Source: Acanthococcus lagerstroemiae (lineage: Eukaryota > Arthropoda > Insecta > Hemiptera > Eriococcidae). From it: DNA of 64,000 nt. The stretch spans positions 29,625,399-29,689,398 of the forward strand of contig CM063108.1 in the NCBI GenBank assembly GCA_031841125.1, read 5' to 3'. How positions within the stretch are numbered: position 1 is the first letter of the stretch; each line of letters begins with the position of its first letter. Below the pieces are notes generated by a model. It saw nothing but the letters and a program-made list of their open reading frames with translations, was not told the DNA's origin and ran no database searches. The position numbers and the translations under genes were made by a program. Shown piece by piece: positions 48,801 through 58,560 of the stretch.

Positions 48801-48881
48801 CTTTACAGTATAATTATACTCGAAGTGATTCTGATTACATATGTTGTTTACTGGTTCCGAAGGTACGAATCAACAAAATGA
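33824..48881 (+). CDS. Kringle/FAMeT/TSP1/Ig type I membrane protein, 23 exons
   Basis: Exons: 33,824-33,884 (ATG 33,827), 35,072-35,202, 35,593-35,752, 36,671-36,979, 37,609-37,865, 38,446-38,704, 38,809-38,984, 39,211-39,344, 39,506-39,660, 39,744-39,877, 41,117-41,288, 41,382-41,461, 42,299-42,422, 43,276-43,509, 43,601-43,834, 44,116-44,253, 44,658-44,826, 46,025-46,173, 46,293-46,487, 46,569-46,784, 47,218-47,483, 48,440-48,554, 48,706-48,881. Joined they give 4041 nt with no internal stop: 1346 residues. Order: signal peptide, two kringles, two FAMeT-like modules, two kringles, two FAMeT-like modules, TSP1, two Ig-like modules, helix, 7-8-residue tail. The first exon follows a ttttgtag acceptor, so a 5' UTR exon lies upstream. 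No kinase domain, so it is not Ror. Function unknown; a surface receptor or adhesion role is inference. Least secure points: the donor at 46,487 (GTTCCT) and the absence of transcript support. Confidence 0.85.
33827..33884 (+). other. Signal peptide exon
   Basis: Encodes [19 protein letters not shown] and the first base of Gly20: a short polar start, a hydrophobic core and a small residue at the likely cleavage point. It ends on a gtaagg donor in phase 1. Confidence 0.8.
34000..34259. mobile_element. 260-bp element with perfect 30-bp inverted ends
   Basis: 34,000-34,029 (GTCGGTGGCGCGTTTGACAC onward) is repeated inverted without mismatch at 34,230-34,259. It lies in intron 1 of the kringle gene. 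No target duplication is evident and it is non-coding. Perfect ends suggest a young insertion. Confidence 0.9.
35072..35752 (+). other. Kringle module 1 (two exons)
   Basis: Residues about 20-116. Six Cys in kringle order: [31 protein letters not shown]. Typical words are [11 protein letters not shown] and [14 protein letters not shown]. The two halves are split by a phase 0 intron, with phase 1 introns on both outer sides. Kringles bind proteins or Lys-like ligands. Confidence 0.9.
36013..36473. mobile_element. 461-bp foldback element with ~105-bp arms
   Basis: Ends CACTACTGAACAA (36,013) and TTGTTCAGTAGTG (36,461-36,473) are perfect. Similarity continues inward for about 105 bp (for example tttttctctatcacgtc against its inverse near 36,373). 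The flanking TAATAA on both sides is a plausible target duplication. It lies in intron 3 of the kringle gene and is non-coding. Confidence 0.85.
36535..36570. repeat. C-run, A-run and (AAT)n low-complexity tract
   Basis: A run of C, a run of A and about eight AAT units follow each other in intron 3. Confidence 0.9.
36671..36979 (+). other. Kringle module 2 (single exon)
   Basis: Residues about 117-219. Seven Cys: [46 protein letters not shown] is a clear kringle core. A long basic insert ([10 protein letters not shown]) precedes the core. Unlike the other three kringles it has no internal intron. Confidence 0.85.
37609..38704 (+). other. FAMeT-like module 1 (two exons)
   Basis: Residues about 220-391. 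Features of the insect Methyltransf_FA family are present: a strand-rich front (TIHIAFAAL), [21 protein letters not shown] and the closing ALWSVPC. The module starts at TCSFA and ends at VPCP. An acceptor at 37,608 keeps the frame; the AG seven bases later would not. Despite the name, methyltransferase activity is not expected from such a module. Confidence 0.7.
38809..39660 (+). other. FAMeT-like module 2 (three exons)
   Basis: Residues about 392-546, from ACQEH to [20 protein letters not shown], then [15 protein letters not shown] and HWVFDC give the same order of strands as module 1. Intron phases are 1-0-2-1. The last intron phase and the preceding RWT motif are shared with module 4. Confidence 0.65.
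39744..41288 (+). other. Kringle module 3 (two exons)
   Basis: Residues about 547-648. Six Cys: [43 protein letters not shown] and [15 protein letters not shown] are kringle hallmarks. It has the same phase pattern (1-0-1) as module 1. A ~890-bp inverted-repeat element lies in its intron. Confidence 0.9.
40148..41038. mobile_element. ~891-bp inverted-repeat element with ~50-bp arms
   Basis: Arms begin GTGGCTCT (40,148) and end AGAGCCAC (41,031-41,038); each holds a ggtacaa.ttggtacaaaa block, with a few mismatches. The interior carries two related ~75-bp copies near 40,688 and 40,890 (aacttcaaattgctgcaaaa type). It lies in intron 10 of the kringle gene and has no coding capacity. Confidence 0.8.
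41382..42422 (+). other. Kringle module 4 (two exons), shortened
   Basis: Residues about 649-716, shorter than the other kringles. Six Cys: ECKYSG, HCQVS, YCRNP, PWCNL, LCLV, DCYI. The Trp that normally follows the second Cys is missing. Phases 1-0-1 match modules 1 and 3. Confidence 0.85.
41522..42186. mobile_element. Possible inverted-repeat element
   Basis: The ends tagggagga...ggtaatacc (41,522-41,543) and the inverse at 42,165-42,186 agree at about 18 of 22 positions. The word gtcgggta.tataggata near 41,762 repeats the left end. It lies in intron 12 of the kringle gene. Weaker than the other elements. Confidence 0.4.
43276..43834 (+). other. FAMeT-like module 3 (two exons)
   Basis: Residues about 717-872, from ACTII to FPCS. 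This is the clearest match to the family: [20 protein letters not shown], then [25 protein letters not shown] and VGLNFPC. Both exons are 234 nt with phase 1 on each side. Confidence 0.8.
44116..46173 (+). other. FAMeT-like module 4 (three exons)
   Basis: Residues about 873-1024, from YCLIEK to [43 protein letters not shown] and [10 protein letters not shown] keep the strand order of module 2. Phases are 1-1-2-1. The 44,658-44,826 exon joins directly to 46,025; the open stretch at about 45,520-45,664 does not fit between them. Confidence 0.65.
45520..45664 (+). other. Possible relic or alternative exon in intron 17
   Basis: After a tatatag acceptor the frame [17 protein letters not shown] resembles the exon at 44,658 ([17 protein letters not shown]), and its start phase (1) is the same. 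No donor in the phase needed to join 46,025 was found. It may be a decayed duplicate exon or chance. Confidence 0.3.
46293..46487 (+). other. Thrombospondin type 1 module
   Basis: Residues about 1025-1089. [20 protein letters not shown], then [19 protein letters not shown]. The WSxWS, CGGG and RxRxC motifs are all present. Single exon with phase 1 on each side. The donor is GTTCCT, weaker than all others in the gene. Confidence 0.9.
46569..48554 (+). other. Two Ig-like modules (three exons)
   Basis: Residues about 1090-1288. First Ig: ISMQCEI, VQWLKDG and [11 protein letters not shown]. Second: [15 protein letters not shown] and YQGTWECKI. Each has the Cys, Trp, D/Q-x-G-x-Y/W-x-C pattern. 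The exon at 47,218-47,483 carries the end of the first and the start of the second. Several Asn-x-Ser/Thr sites (LNST, NITY, TNQT, TNLT) are present. Confidence 0.8.
46821..46987. mobile_element. Short inverted-repeat element with G and C runs
   Basis: GGAATATGGC (46,821-46,830) is inverted at 46,978-46,987. The interior has a G-run, a C-run and a palindromic ggcacggccgtgcgc word, and shares catatgttaggt-type words with the element at 48,905. It lies in intron 20 of the kringle gene. Confidence 0.5.
48706..48881 (+). other. Transmembrane exon and stop
   Basis: Encodes a juxtamembrane stretch ([18 protein letters not shown]), a helix of about 23 residues ([20 protein letters not shown]) and a short tail ending RRYESTK. 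Type I topology is expected. The tail is too short for a signalling domain. Confidence 0.85.
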
Positions 48882-48904
48882 ATGCTAATGAGTAATAGTA
48901 GTAC

Positions 48905-49071
48905 CCAGGCCCGTGCGCATAAATTATAGAAGGGGGGGGGGGTTTGACCATATATTTCATGTTATGTTAGGTTATAAAGGGCAGTGATCGCCATAAATTA
49001 TTATATTATCTACATATCAATAAAGGTCATGGGGAGGGGTTGAACCCCCTCCCCCTTGCGCACGGGCCTGG
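48905..49071. mobile_element. 167-bp MITE in the 3' UTR
   Basis: Perfect 15-bp ends, CCAGGCCCGTGCGCA (48,905-48,919) and its inverse (49,057-49,071), with tagtacc near both flanks. It starts 24 bases after the stop codon of the kringle gene and contains AATAAA at 49,019-49,024, the first polyadenylation signal I see after the stop. Confidence 0.8.
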
Positions 49072-50547
49072 CTAGTACCTATAGTAATATATCTACGTAT
49101 CATAGGTAGATAACTGATTCTGAACCCCTTTTTTTCTTCGAGTTTTCTACCAATGAATAATTATTTTGACCGTTTGAACTCCGATACTAATTTTCTTGTT
49201 GAAAATCATTCTAACAGAATTGCAAATTATAAATATTTTAAATTATGATGTACTAAATATGAAATACCCAGTTACTTTAATTCCTGAAAATATAAAAGCA
49301 TGGGAAAATTTTGTAAATGGATCATCAATAATTAATGTTTACAACTATCGTGAAAATGAAAACTTGGAGAAAAAAAATTGAAATTAATCCATGGTTGTTT
49401 TGGTAAGGATTCCAAGAAAATTAGTATCGGATTTCAAACAGTTCAAACAATTAAATTATATTGGAAGAAAATCCGAAGGAAAAAAGATGTATGTCAGAAT
49501 CAGGTATGTAAGAGGGATCCCTCTATCGATCTTCTCGACCCAAAGGGGGGGCTTCGATTACTCTAGGCTCTAAAATCCCACTTATAAACTTGCCAGGGGA
49601 CGAACAGGGGCAAGGTGGAGCTAGGACTGGGCGAATGAGGGCTTCGTGCGCTGCAGATTGTGGACACATGGATGAATCAGGCTGAATGCAAGAATGTGTA
49701 TGTAATTGGATGTATGGATGGGCGCGTGGGTCTGTGTGTGTGTGGGGGGGGGGGTTAATGAGGGTGGGTGTATCTGGGGATTGTATGTGTGTTTATGTAT
49801 GGGGTGTTCATAGGGGTGCGTTGCCGGAGTGCTTACGTGAATGAAAGTGAATGTGAGCGAATAACTGCATGTATGCAGAAGTGGTTTTTTTTTTCAGATT
49901 ATTTTTCTTTTTTTTGTTATTGTCATTGTCATTTTTTCTCACCTTTATGCTTCTGCAAGTTTCAGAAATTTCCTCATTCAAGTCATCAAAAATTGTACAA
50001 AACATGAGAAGCACAATAATTTTGTTATGGTATTCAAGGGGAAGGGGAACGCTTCAGTAGCAAATTCTATGATAGTGAGGTATAGTGGTTGGGAAGCGTG
50101 TCTGAATTTTTATTTTATTATTATTATTATTATTATTTTTATTTATTTATTATTATTATTATTATTTTTATTTTTTTTTAGTTAAGTCTTAAAAATATCA
50201 TGTTATATGTTGTATAACCATATTGTGGTCCCCTTCCAGTAATTGGCCGACTCCGGCTGTTGAAAGGGGAGAATAAAATATTTATTATTTAGGCATTATA
50301 ATATATTATACTATAGGTACTAGGTGGTAACAATTTATAAAACGCTTTTTATTGCATGAAGTAAATTTAGTTGACTTGGATAGATGCGTAGGTAGGTAGT
50401 AATACGATTATGGTTCTGTTGCAGCTCGCGAAACGAATTACTGAACTAGATGAATAGGTAGCTGTGTATTTATCAACGTTAGACCACAAGAGAAATCAGA
50501 CTCGTGTACCTCTGTAGCGTTCCGATTTGACAGGATCAAAAACTAAG
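49072..50547. other. No supported gene; low-complexity tracts
   Basis: Contains a TG/G-rich tract (49,730-49,760) and (ATT)n tracts near 50,115-50,175. No coding pattern. Confidence 0.5.
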
Positions 50548-50656
50548 ATGACACTCGAGTGTGGAATATCAATGTCGGACCGGCCAGTGGCAACGGCATC
50601 TGGCGATCGCCTCCAATTAGACTTAATGATTCACGAAGAAAGGACTAGAAGGACTA
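50548..50656 (+). CDS. Candidate lone coding exon
   Basis: Reads MTLECGISMSDRPVATASGD and continues to HEERTRRT before a good gtaagt donor (phase 1). Base composition is richer in GC than its flanks. No homologous family, promoter or partner exon could be identified downstream, so it may be chance. Confidence 0.25.
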
Positions 50657-51870
50657 GTAAGTTTGAAAATTTACGCATTTGTTCGTGGAAAATTGTTTTT
50701 TTCGGGTGAAGGGGGCTAATAAGATACATTATTATTTGATGACCTACCTTTGTGAAACATCAGTCAGTCAATCAGTTGCGTCCCTAACGACCGGATAAAC
50801 CCCCGGCCCAGTGTTGAGCAAACATGTTCCTTAGCCTATTCCATTCCTTGGCACATGGGTCGATTATAGAATAACAAAACAAGACCTGGAGAAAAATCTA
50901 GTTCATTCACAGTTCTATCAGCGAAAATGTTATTCATATAATTTACAACCGTATTCATAAACATTCTTTTTTGAAACTGAATTATATAAAATATACCTAG
51001 CTCATCGCCATAGGTATCTTACTGTGAGAAATTTCTTCCGGAAAAAGATTCTTTTGTTTTCGTTGGTATGTGAATAAGTAGGACTGTCAGTTTCAATGGC
51101 CCTAATAATGTAATAATTATAAAGCTAACGTATATCTATTAATGGCAGAGGGGAAGGCGGTATTATAGAGACATATAAAACTAATTTTACACTTAGGGGA
51201 GAGTTGCCAATATTGGACCGGCACCAAAGTTGGACCACCATTAGTTTCTCGCGTTTGCCGCTCGGTAGCGTGCCAATTCTAATGAATGGCATGTTCAATG
51301 TCTATGAGTGTAGTGACTTTTAGTTCACAGAGATAAATCGCAGCGACAACGATTTCGTATTATTGTTCGGCACTTCTTTTAAAAAACATGAATTTTTCGC
51401 CAATTTTGGCCAAATTTCCAAACGATGGCTAATCGAAGTAAAGTAATTAGACAAAATAATGTTCTACATCAGTAAATTAAGCACAGTCGAAGCTTTTATT
51501 TTGCCGACTGAGAGTTGCTAGAACGTTCGAATGTTGCGCTCTAGGCGGCCATGATAGTACAAAAAATCGGAAGTTGCTTAAATTGGACTGAATTTTGTTT
51601 CCTAAATTGAACCACCTAGAAATCTTATTCTGAAACTGTTTTCCGCATTCACGTACCTACTGTATCATTTGCCGCAATCCGTGCGCGCGTCCTGAAGGGT
51701 CACCATGGGGTTCCTTACTGCCCGAGGTCCGCGCTCCCCGAGCACTCGCCTGGAATTCAGGTCCCTCACAGCCAGACGCGCTTCCTCTTCACTCACTCTT
51801 CATCTCCCCGGGCGTATAGTTACATTCCTAAGAAAAATTTAAAAACACCGCACTACCTACAATAAATTCA
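50657..51870. other. No supported gene; one GC-rich segment
   Basis: A GC-rich segment at about 51,675-51,800 stands out from the AT-rich flanks. On the minus strand it has a frame reading RVSEEEARLAVRDLNS, which I cannot identify. Repeated words such as ttggacc (51,215-51,235) suggest a decayed repeat. Confidence 0.35.
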
Positions 51871-51878
51871 ACAAAATA

Positions 51879-51884
51879 TTTATT
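51879..51884 (-). terminator. Polyadenylation signal of the adenylate kinase gene
   Basis: AATAAA on the minus strand (plus-strand TTTATT), about 130 bases after the stop codon. Confidence 0.6.
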
Positions 51885-52014
51885 AGTTACGTGGCATCAT
51901 CAAAATTCTTGAACTAGGAACAAAAACAAACAGAAATTAAATAAATAAAATGGTAACATTAATTTTGCATTCATTTTGTAGAATACTTCATGAAAGGCAC
52001 GATTCACAAGTGAT

Positions 52015-54393
52015 TCAGTTTTTCTTAGCCAACACATCGTCGATTATGGCCTCGGCTTCGGCGAATACAGCTTCTGGTGTTTGTATTGCGTTGATCTGAA
52101 AACAAAGAAATCAAATTTCAGATTTGTAAAAGTACATAGGAGAAAGCACAAAAGTAGCAAGTAGGTGCCTGTAAGAGATATAAATGATAAATCAATTTGA
52201 GAAACACTGTTCGCAAAAATACATAGTGGAATTCGAAAGAACTCATCAATTTCACAGTTGTTTGTTCTGATTAAAAAATTAATTAATGAAAAAGAATATT
52301 TTGTTGTCTGCCAAAAAAAAAAGTCTTTTCGCGAGCTGGTTCGGCTAATACATACATAACTCAAATTCACAGAACATTTTAAAACGCACTCTACTCTAAA
52401 ATCATGATAATACCTACTCATCTTTGTCCATATCTAAGATAATCGTTCAATATTTTAGTTAGTTAAATTGTTTGCTAGCCATGGCTGTCGTGGTGGTTGT
52501 GGAGGGAGGGGTCACACCCTCCAAAGTAATTTTATAAATCGGTACTCAGCAAATTCTAATATCCAGTCAACAAAATTTGGAAGGTGAGGACCTTTTACTT
52601 GTTTACTTATTTCTTCTAATTCAGAGACTTTCATTGTTGTAAGTAATTCTTCCAGGAGTTTCTTCAGCAAGCTTTCACCCCTCCCAAATGAGGCTTAGGG
52701 CTCAAGAAAAGAAGGTGTTCCGTTGCTTTCTATTTCCATGTAGCACGGTTTCAGTTTGTAGGAGCCCAGGGGACCGAGATGGATGAAGAGAGAAAAGAGG
52801 GGAAAGGGCTTGATTTCGTACTACAGCAAGAAGTCCAGAGAGGAGATATTGTACTTGTGAATTTGATTAATTTTCCTTTTGAATTTCGAAATCATTATTG
52901 GACCGCGCACAGGTGGAGGCAACTTGTTGAATAACTTGTAGCCCTTATAATTCTTGAAAACGCGAAAGGTATTTTGCCAATTTTATACAAGCCATAATCG
53001 ATCCAGCATTACCTCGTGTTCCAGTATTTTTGCTCTGAGTTTCAAACAATCCTCTGTTCTTAAAAACAAATAGTTATTCTCGTTTTTCTTGGAAATTGGT
53101 CAGATTAGAAACATGAAGGGTTTTGAAAAGAATCGAATATTTGATGTTCTGGGTTTACATTGACGTATCCATTTGCATAATTCATTTTGTTATCATTTTA
53201 TCCTCTTCACCTGGGGAAGCAGATCTGACCGGGGGGAGGGGGTCCCCGGGCCCGGTCTGTAAAAAGAGTCTGAACGCCCAATTCAAAAATAATATGGGAC
53301 ATAATGTCTAAACAATCATTGCTGCAAAAAAAAATTACAAAGGGAGCAGGTGAGAAATACTTTGCTCTGGGTCCGGGTTTTCTCTCCACGGTCCTGGAGA
53401 AGGCCCCCCTCTCCCACTCAATTAAAATTAGCTCATACATTAAAACAAATTTGTAAAGCACTAGATCAAGTTTTTTTAAATGATGGCGCTGTTGCCAGCC
53501 ATGCATAGCTCATGAAATTAAAAAGTTAAACATACAGCTAATTCAGCTACGTACCTTTTTGGTTTTACTTGCGAATGTCTCGATAATCGGATCGTTGTTG
53601 GCATGAAACGTATTCAGTCTTTTCTTTATTGTCTCCTCGTTATCGTCAGATCTACCAGAGGTCTTGGCTCTGCCCAATAATCGCTCAACCATTACCGAGT
53701 CTTCTGCTTCTAAATACACAATCACATCGGCTGGGGCGATCTACCCAAAAAATTGATTTCAGTAATATGCGTGAATCATTGTAAAAATACTCAGGTCGGC
53801 CTAATATCTGTTGGAATGTTCATGGATTGGACAAAATTATAACTTATACTTACATTTTTTTCAAACAATTCCCCTTGAGATTTCTCGCGAGGATATCCGT
53901 CGATTAAGAAACCTTTTGAATTTGGTAATTCTTTCAATAATTTCTCAGCCAGCAGAGTCAGCACGAACTCCTAGAAAGGGTGAAAAATTTATAAGATGGT
54001 ACACAGGTATTGACATTGTCACACTGCAAGAAAGTCTCGAATCGATTATGTATGTATAGGTTACTTACTGTTGGCACGAGACCGCCCTCTTTCATGATAT
54101 TTGCCGCTTCCTTACCACGATCTGAACCCGACTGAACTTCATCGCGGAGTAAATCGCCTGTTGAAACATGAGTGAAGCCGTATTTGGCCACAATTTTTTC
54201 GCACAGTGTTCCTTTCCCGCTACCTGGTCCTCCTAAAAAGCAAACGAAATGGTTACAGTACCAAAAATGTCCCAACTGTGGCTGAAACCATACTAGTGTT
54301 TTTGTAATTTGCATCAAGGAGGTGTTACTCACCTAAAATCCAGATGATGGGCAATTTAGCTTGTTTCAGAGCCGAAGTATCTACTGGCGCCAT
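52015..54393 (-). CDS. Adk1: Adenylate kinase, AK1-type, complete
   Basis: Transfers phosphate from ATP to AMP, giving two ADP; the AK1 type acts in the cytosol. Exons on the minus strand: 54,393-54,333, 54,232-54,069, 53,970-53,854, 53,740-53,555 and 52,095-52,015. Joined they give 609 nt, 202 residues, close to the ~194 usual for AK1. Motifs: the P-loop GGPGSGKGT at about 21-29, [14 protein letters not shown] in the AMP site, [10 protein letters not shown] around 100-110, and a LID/Arg region [18 protein letters not shown]. The short LID and GYPRE wording indicate AK1 rather than the long-LID AK2. The start [20 protein letters not shown] is the only ATG in frame and follows gttaattta-rich sequence. 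All donors are GTRAGT-like or GTACGT. No lesions. Lower-confidence alternative: a UMP-CMP kinase, less likely because its typical GFPR wording is absent. Confidence 0.93.
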
Positions 54394-55318
54394 GTTAATT
54401 TAATCTGTAATTCCAAAGGAATACGTGGAGTACAATTATTTCTGTTACATTAGATTACATTGTTGGTAGTAATACTGAGACAATACAATGAACAGTAGGT
54501 GTGCTGTATGGAGATTCGAGTTGACTTCACACAATGTCTTATGTAGCGACATCAGAGCGGGAAGAGCACAGGAGTACATTACACCCTAAAAAATTTATTT
54601 CAGAAATGAAATTTGTAAGATCTTTTGCTTACTGACTCAATTTTTAGAGACGAGAACATTTTTGTTTCCTTACAGACTGAAATTTTAGCATCTCCATAAA
54701 AAAATTTTCCTGCGTCAATGGTTTCATGAATATGAAAACGGAAAAAATTGAAAAGAGTTATACATTTTTAATGAATTTGTATGGTATTTTAGGAATCGAA
54801 AAATACTGTAACCTGTATAAAAACGAATGAAATATTGTTAGATAACTGTGGAGCCAAATGATAAAAATACAATATGGACTCAGTTTGTTTCAACCAGCAC
54901 ACCTATTGTTTACTGTAGTGTCTGTAGTAACAACCAGAAACAGTTCAGACATTAAAGGCTTGAAAGAACAACACTACTGTCCCAACCATCCCCATTCCTC
55001 TGTACCTATAATTTTTTTCCTTTCCGTGATTAGTTTCTTTAAGGAAATTAAAATAACACCATATCTAACAATTTTATTTGTGGCTTAATAAAAACCAGTA
55101 CTTCATCTAGTATAATTAGGAAAAATGTAGGAAAAAATTCTTGAAATGTTGAATTTTGGCATTTCTAAGTAGAATTACCATGACACCGCTCGGGCATCCC
55201 GCGGTATTTCAACTCCACCAGACAGGGAGAAATGGAGAGCTGTATCAAACGAACCGTAAGACTGATGACTAGGACAGGGGAAGGTATTCAAATGTATATT
55301 TTGGCATTTTATATGCTT
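54394..55318. other. Adenylate kinase 5' flank; no further gene seen
   Basis: The minus-strand promoter and 5' UTR of the adenylate kinase gene must begin here. No TATA or initiator site stands out. Confidence 0.4.
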
Positions 55319-55560
55319 TTACTACTGGGTATACTTGAGCAAAAACTGTAATGCTCCCCCTGTTACGGCTCCCCCGTAATGCTTCTGTTACTATGATATG
55401 TCATACTACTGGGTATACTTGAGCGAAAACTGTAACGCTCCCCCGTAACAGCCCTTCGTAATGGCCTCCCGTAACGCGCCTGTTACTATGACGTCATACT
55501 ACTGGGTATACTAGAGCGAAAACCGTAACTCTCCCCCGTAACGCCCCCCCCCTCGACATG
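55319..55560. repeat. ~88-bp minisatellite, three units
   Basis: tactactgggtatacttgag begins units at about 55,319, 55,405 and 55,497. Each continues with c.aaaac.gtaa.gctccccc and ccccgtaa(c/t)gc words. A detached fragment of the same unit lies at 55,723-55,755. The segment at about 55,583-55,612 (cgccctttcgagcattacct) also occurs near 30,062. Confidence 0.85.
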
Positions 55561-55959
55561 CTCCCCCTGATACGAAGCCAACGCCCTTTCGAGCATTACC
55601 TCAGAGACTTCGGCGGTTCTCTTCTCATTTCCAGCTCAGTTCAACTCAGAGTTCTTTAGTTCTTCAGGGTGACAATTCAGTTCAGTGGTTGACATTTCCA
55701 TTTTCCTCCAGCCATGGGTATACTTGAGCGAAAACCATAATGCTCCCCCCGATACAAATTCATTGGTTGACACTTGCTGCGCCCTGCGCGACTGATGTCT
55801 GCAACAGTGTTGCTGCTGCGCGACTACATCTGCAGCCGTGTTATTAATAGAAATTTCCATGGGAATTATTTTTATTAGGGTACGAAAGTATATGTACTAT
55901 AAAATGTTACACTACGTGTCTGTGTAGGAGACACGTTTTTTAAGTTTCGGAAATGGGTT

Positions 55960-56150
55960 GAAAAGGGAAGGGACAAAAATTCGATGGAGTCTGGCTAAAT
56001 AACTTAAGATTCGCCGACGACGTCGCGTTAATTTCACAGGACGGAGAGAAACTTCAAAAAAATGGCCCAGGAGCTTGAACAAGAAAGCGGGAAGGTAGGA
56101 CTGGAAATTTTGTTTTCGTACCAAAGCAGAAACATGAAAATGTCAAAAAA
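55960..56150 (+). pseudogene. Non-LTR retrotransposon fragment with RT motif C
   Basis: Reads FDGVWLNNLRFADDVALISQ, then (after one extra A in an A-run) MAQELEQESGKVGLEI. Here the catalytic Asp pair of motif C is intact. Only about 60 codons survive. Confidence 0.75.
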
Positions 56151-56916
56151 AATCCATGGTTCGACCTGACTACCCTAATTTTTTTTTTTTTTTTGACATT
56201 GCCGCTCAAATCTGAGCAATTTATTTCTACATTTAATATCCTCCTGAGTCTGCACACTAAATTTGAAAATGCATATTTTTGCAAATTTGAGAATAAATGC
56301 ACATTTGAAAGTAAAAAATGCATAGTTCTGCATAAATAGACAATTTTACTAAAAATGAGGTTAAAATCCCGAAAATTTTTGAAATATACTCAAGAAATTC
56401 TTAAAATGCAAATGAATGTAGAATGAAAAATACTTGAAGAGTCGCAGCACACAGAACCTCATGCTCATGATTGTACTATTTCTTCCGCGATAACCGGAGA
56501 TATTTTTTGTTGAAAAATTTGAAAACATATGTCTTTGTTCTATTGAATGAGAACCTTTTGTGAAAGTCAAAACTCCATATGTTTTTTTCCATAAGAACAA
56601 AAGAGAACTTGTAAGGTCCGGATTCCTGTAATCCAACTAACCTAAACCTGTGTACTTTTTTTTTTTTTTTTTTTTTAATTCTATTGGAACCAATTTAGGA
56701 GACGAATCGGAGGAAATTCAGAAAAAAATATCACCAAGAGTAAATAACGACCATCCTTAATGTGTAAAGGAAGTTGTGTGTTCCTCTCAAGTATTACCAA
56801 CATCCTTCCAGCTTACCCTCTCAGATTATGGTATGCTCATGTGTGCTTGGGGGATAAAGTTCCAATCTGTATTTGCAGGAATGAAACTGTAGGGAGGGGG
56901 TGAAACAACTCCAATC
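56151..56916. other. No gene; T-runs
   Basis: AT-rich with long T-runs (56,180-56,200 and 56,657-56,676). No coding signal. Confidence 0.5.
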
Positions 56917-57271
56917 AGGGACGTACCGAAGAGTTATTCTTGGGAGGGGCGGGGGGATAAAAGGGTAAAAATTGTAAAAGTCCAAAAACCTTTTGACCTG
57001 TTGAATTTTTCCAACTAGGTCTACTAAAAATTCCAATGTATCAATGCAAAAGAAGAAAACTGTTTTGACTTATTGGGTTTTTCCAAAACTTCTCAACTCA
57101 ATTCCCAAGTATTAAAGCAAAAAAAGATTAAAAAAAAAAAAAAAAAACTTTTAACTTGTTGGATTTTTTCAACTCGCGTGACTGAATTGGTAAATTTTTC
57201 CTACTGCTGAATGAAAAATTTCTACCGGGGAGGAGTTTCCCCCCTGTTCCCTTATCGGTACGCGGTCCTGC
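56917..57271. mobile_element. Inverted-repeat element, family with 60,981-61,262
   Basis: It begins agggacgtaccgaagagtt and ends tcggtacgcggtcct, imperfect inverted ends. The interior has two to three ~75-bp subrepeats of the form aacttgttgaattttt.caactc, then ccaagtat.aaagcaaaa. The second copy shows the same order. Confidence 0.65.
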
Positions 57272-58560
57272 CTCCAGTAATTTGGCAGTTGGCAAATTTT
57301 GAAACTGTTCATTTGAATTTTTCATTTTCTAAGAACGTTTGTTTATTTGTTTATTTGTTTATTTTTTTATTCAATTAAAAAATATTTTAATTAGAAAGTC
57401 GGCAAATTTTCAGGTTAAAAAAAATTTTGTTGGCGAATTTTTTGTTTAAAAACATTGTCGACAAATTTTCCTTCTCAACCACTCCCCCCTCCCAACTGAA
57501 ATTCAAGTTTCGTCTATGCTCATAAGAAAGTAGAGTGTTTTATAAAAAAGTGAATTACAAAAGACAAGTATAAAACAATTTTTTTTTAAATGAGCAATTC
57601 AGGCCACAACAAATTTTTACATTTCCCACCAAACTTCTTAAAATTTAAACTTAAAATTCAAAATTGTCAACGAACAAAAACCAACAAAAAATAATTATTA
57701 ATAAATTTCATCTCAATTATTTACTTCCTAATTTCTTTTCAATTTTTCATTCTCATTTCTTATCATATCATTAGGTATCGTATATTAATCAACAGTTATG
57801 TTGTTGTTTGCATTTTACATCGATTTAACATTTTACGTACATTTTAGTAAAATGTAAAATGCCAACCCTGATTATTTTAGTTTCATTACAAAATGTCCAA
57901 AGAGGACCTGCAGCAGCATAAATAGAAAGTATGTTGTGGGAGGAGATTAAAGAGATTTTAGCGGGAAAAAGTGATCGCGCGCGAAGTGAACCAACAATGT
58001 CGGGGTTTTGAACGATTTAACCAGTAGAAATTTCATATTCGCCTTTTTTCTTCTGGTTTTGGGACATATATCCCAATATTCCTCCCCCTTCCCTTATTTA
58101 CGTCACTGAAGACCTCTAACTTGATCTCTTAATTTACTCTATCAACTTATCAAGTCCGGTACCTACTACTTAACAGCTTACACAATACCTAACTGTACAG
58201 ACACATTGTTCATTTAAATTTTATATCAGAATAATAATCATTATCTGCATCGTCTAATAATTGCGAAAATTACTCTACTCGTGCGTGTTTCATTAACATC
58301 AGTCAAGGTCACAGACACTGATTAAGCAGCGTAACATGAGAAGATGTTTCCTGCTTCCATTCGACAAAACTTCGAAATACCTATAGTCCTGCGCAATAGA
58401 TACTACAGGATACTACATAATTTTCACGATCACATTGAGACATTCGGATCTCGACAATTGTATTTTTGAATCAAATACTTTTAAATCAAGAAATAAACCA
58501 CCACTTACTTGCGTATTGATAATCAGCTGCTCGAAAAACCTCTAATATTGCTTATCACAC
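57272..58560. other. No gene seen
   Basis: AT-rich intergenic DNA with (TTTA)n-like words near 57,345 and simple A/T runs. Confidence 0.5.

Noticed and set aside
33824..48881. Ror or Nrk-type receptor kinase (kringle plus Ig)
   Set aside because: No Frizzled or kinase domain; the tail after the helix is only 7-8 residues.
52015..54393. AK2 (mitochondrial-type) adenylate kinase
   Set aside because: The length of 202 residues, the [10 protein letters not shown] motif and the short LID fit AK1; AK2 has a longer LID.
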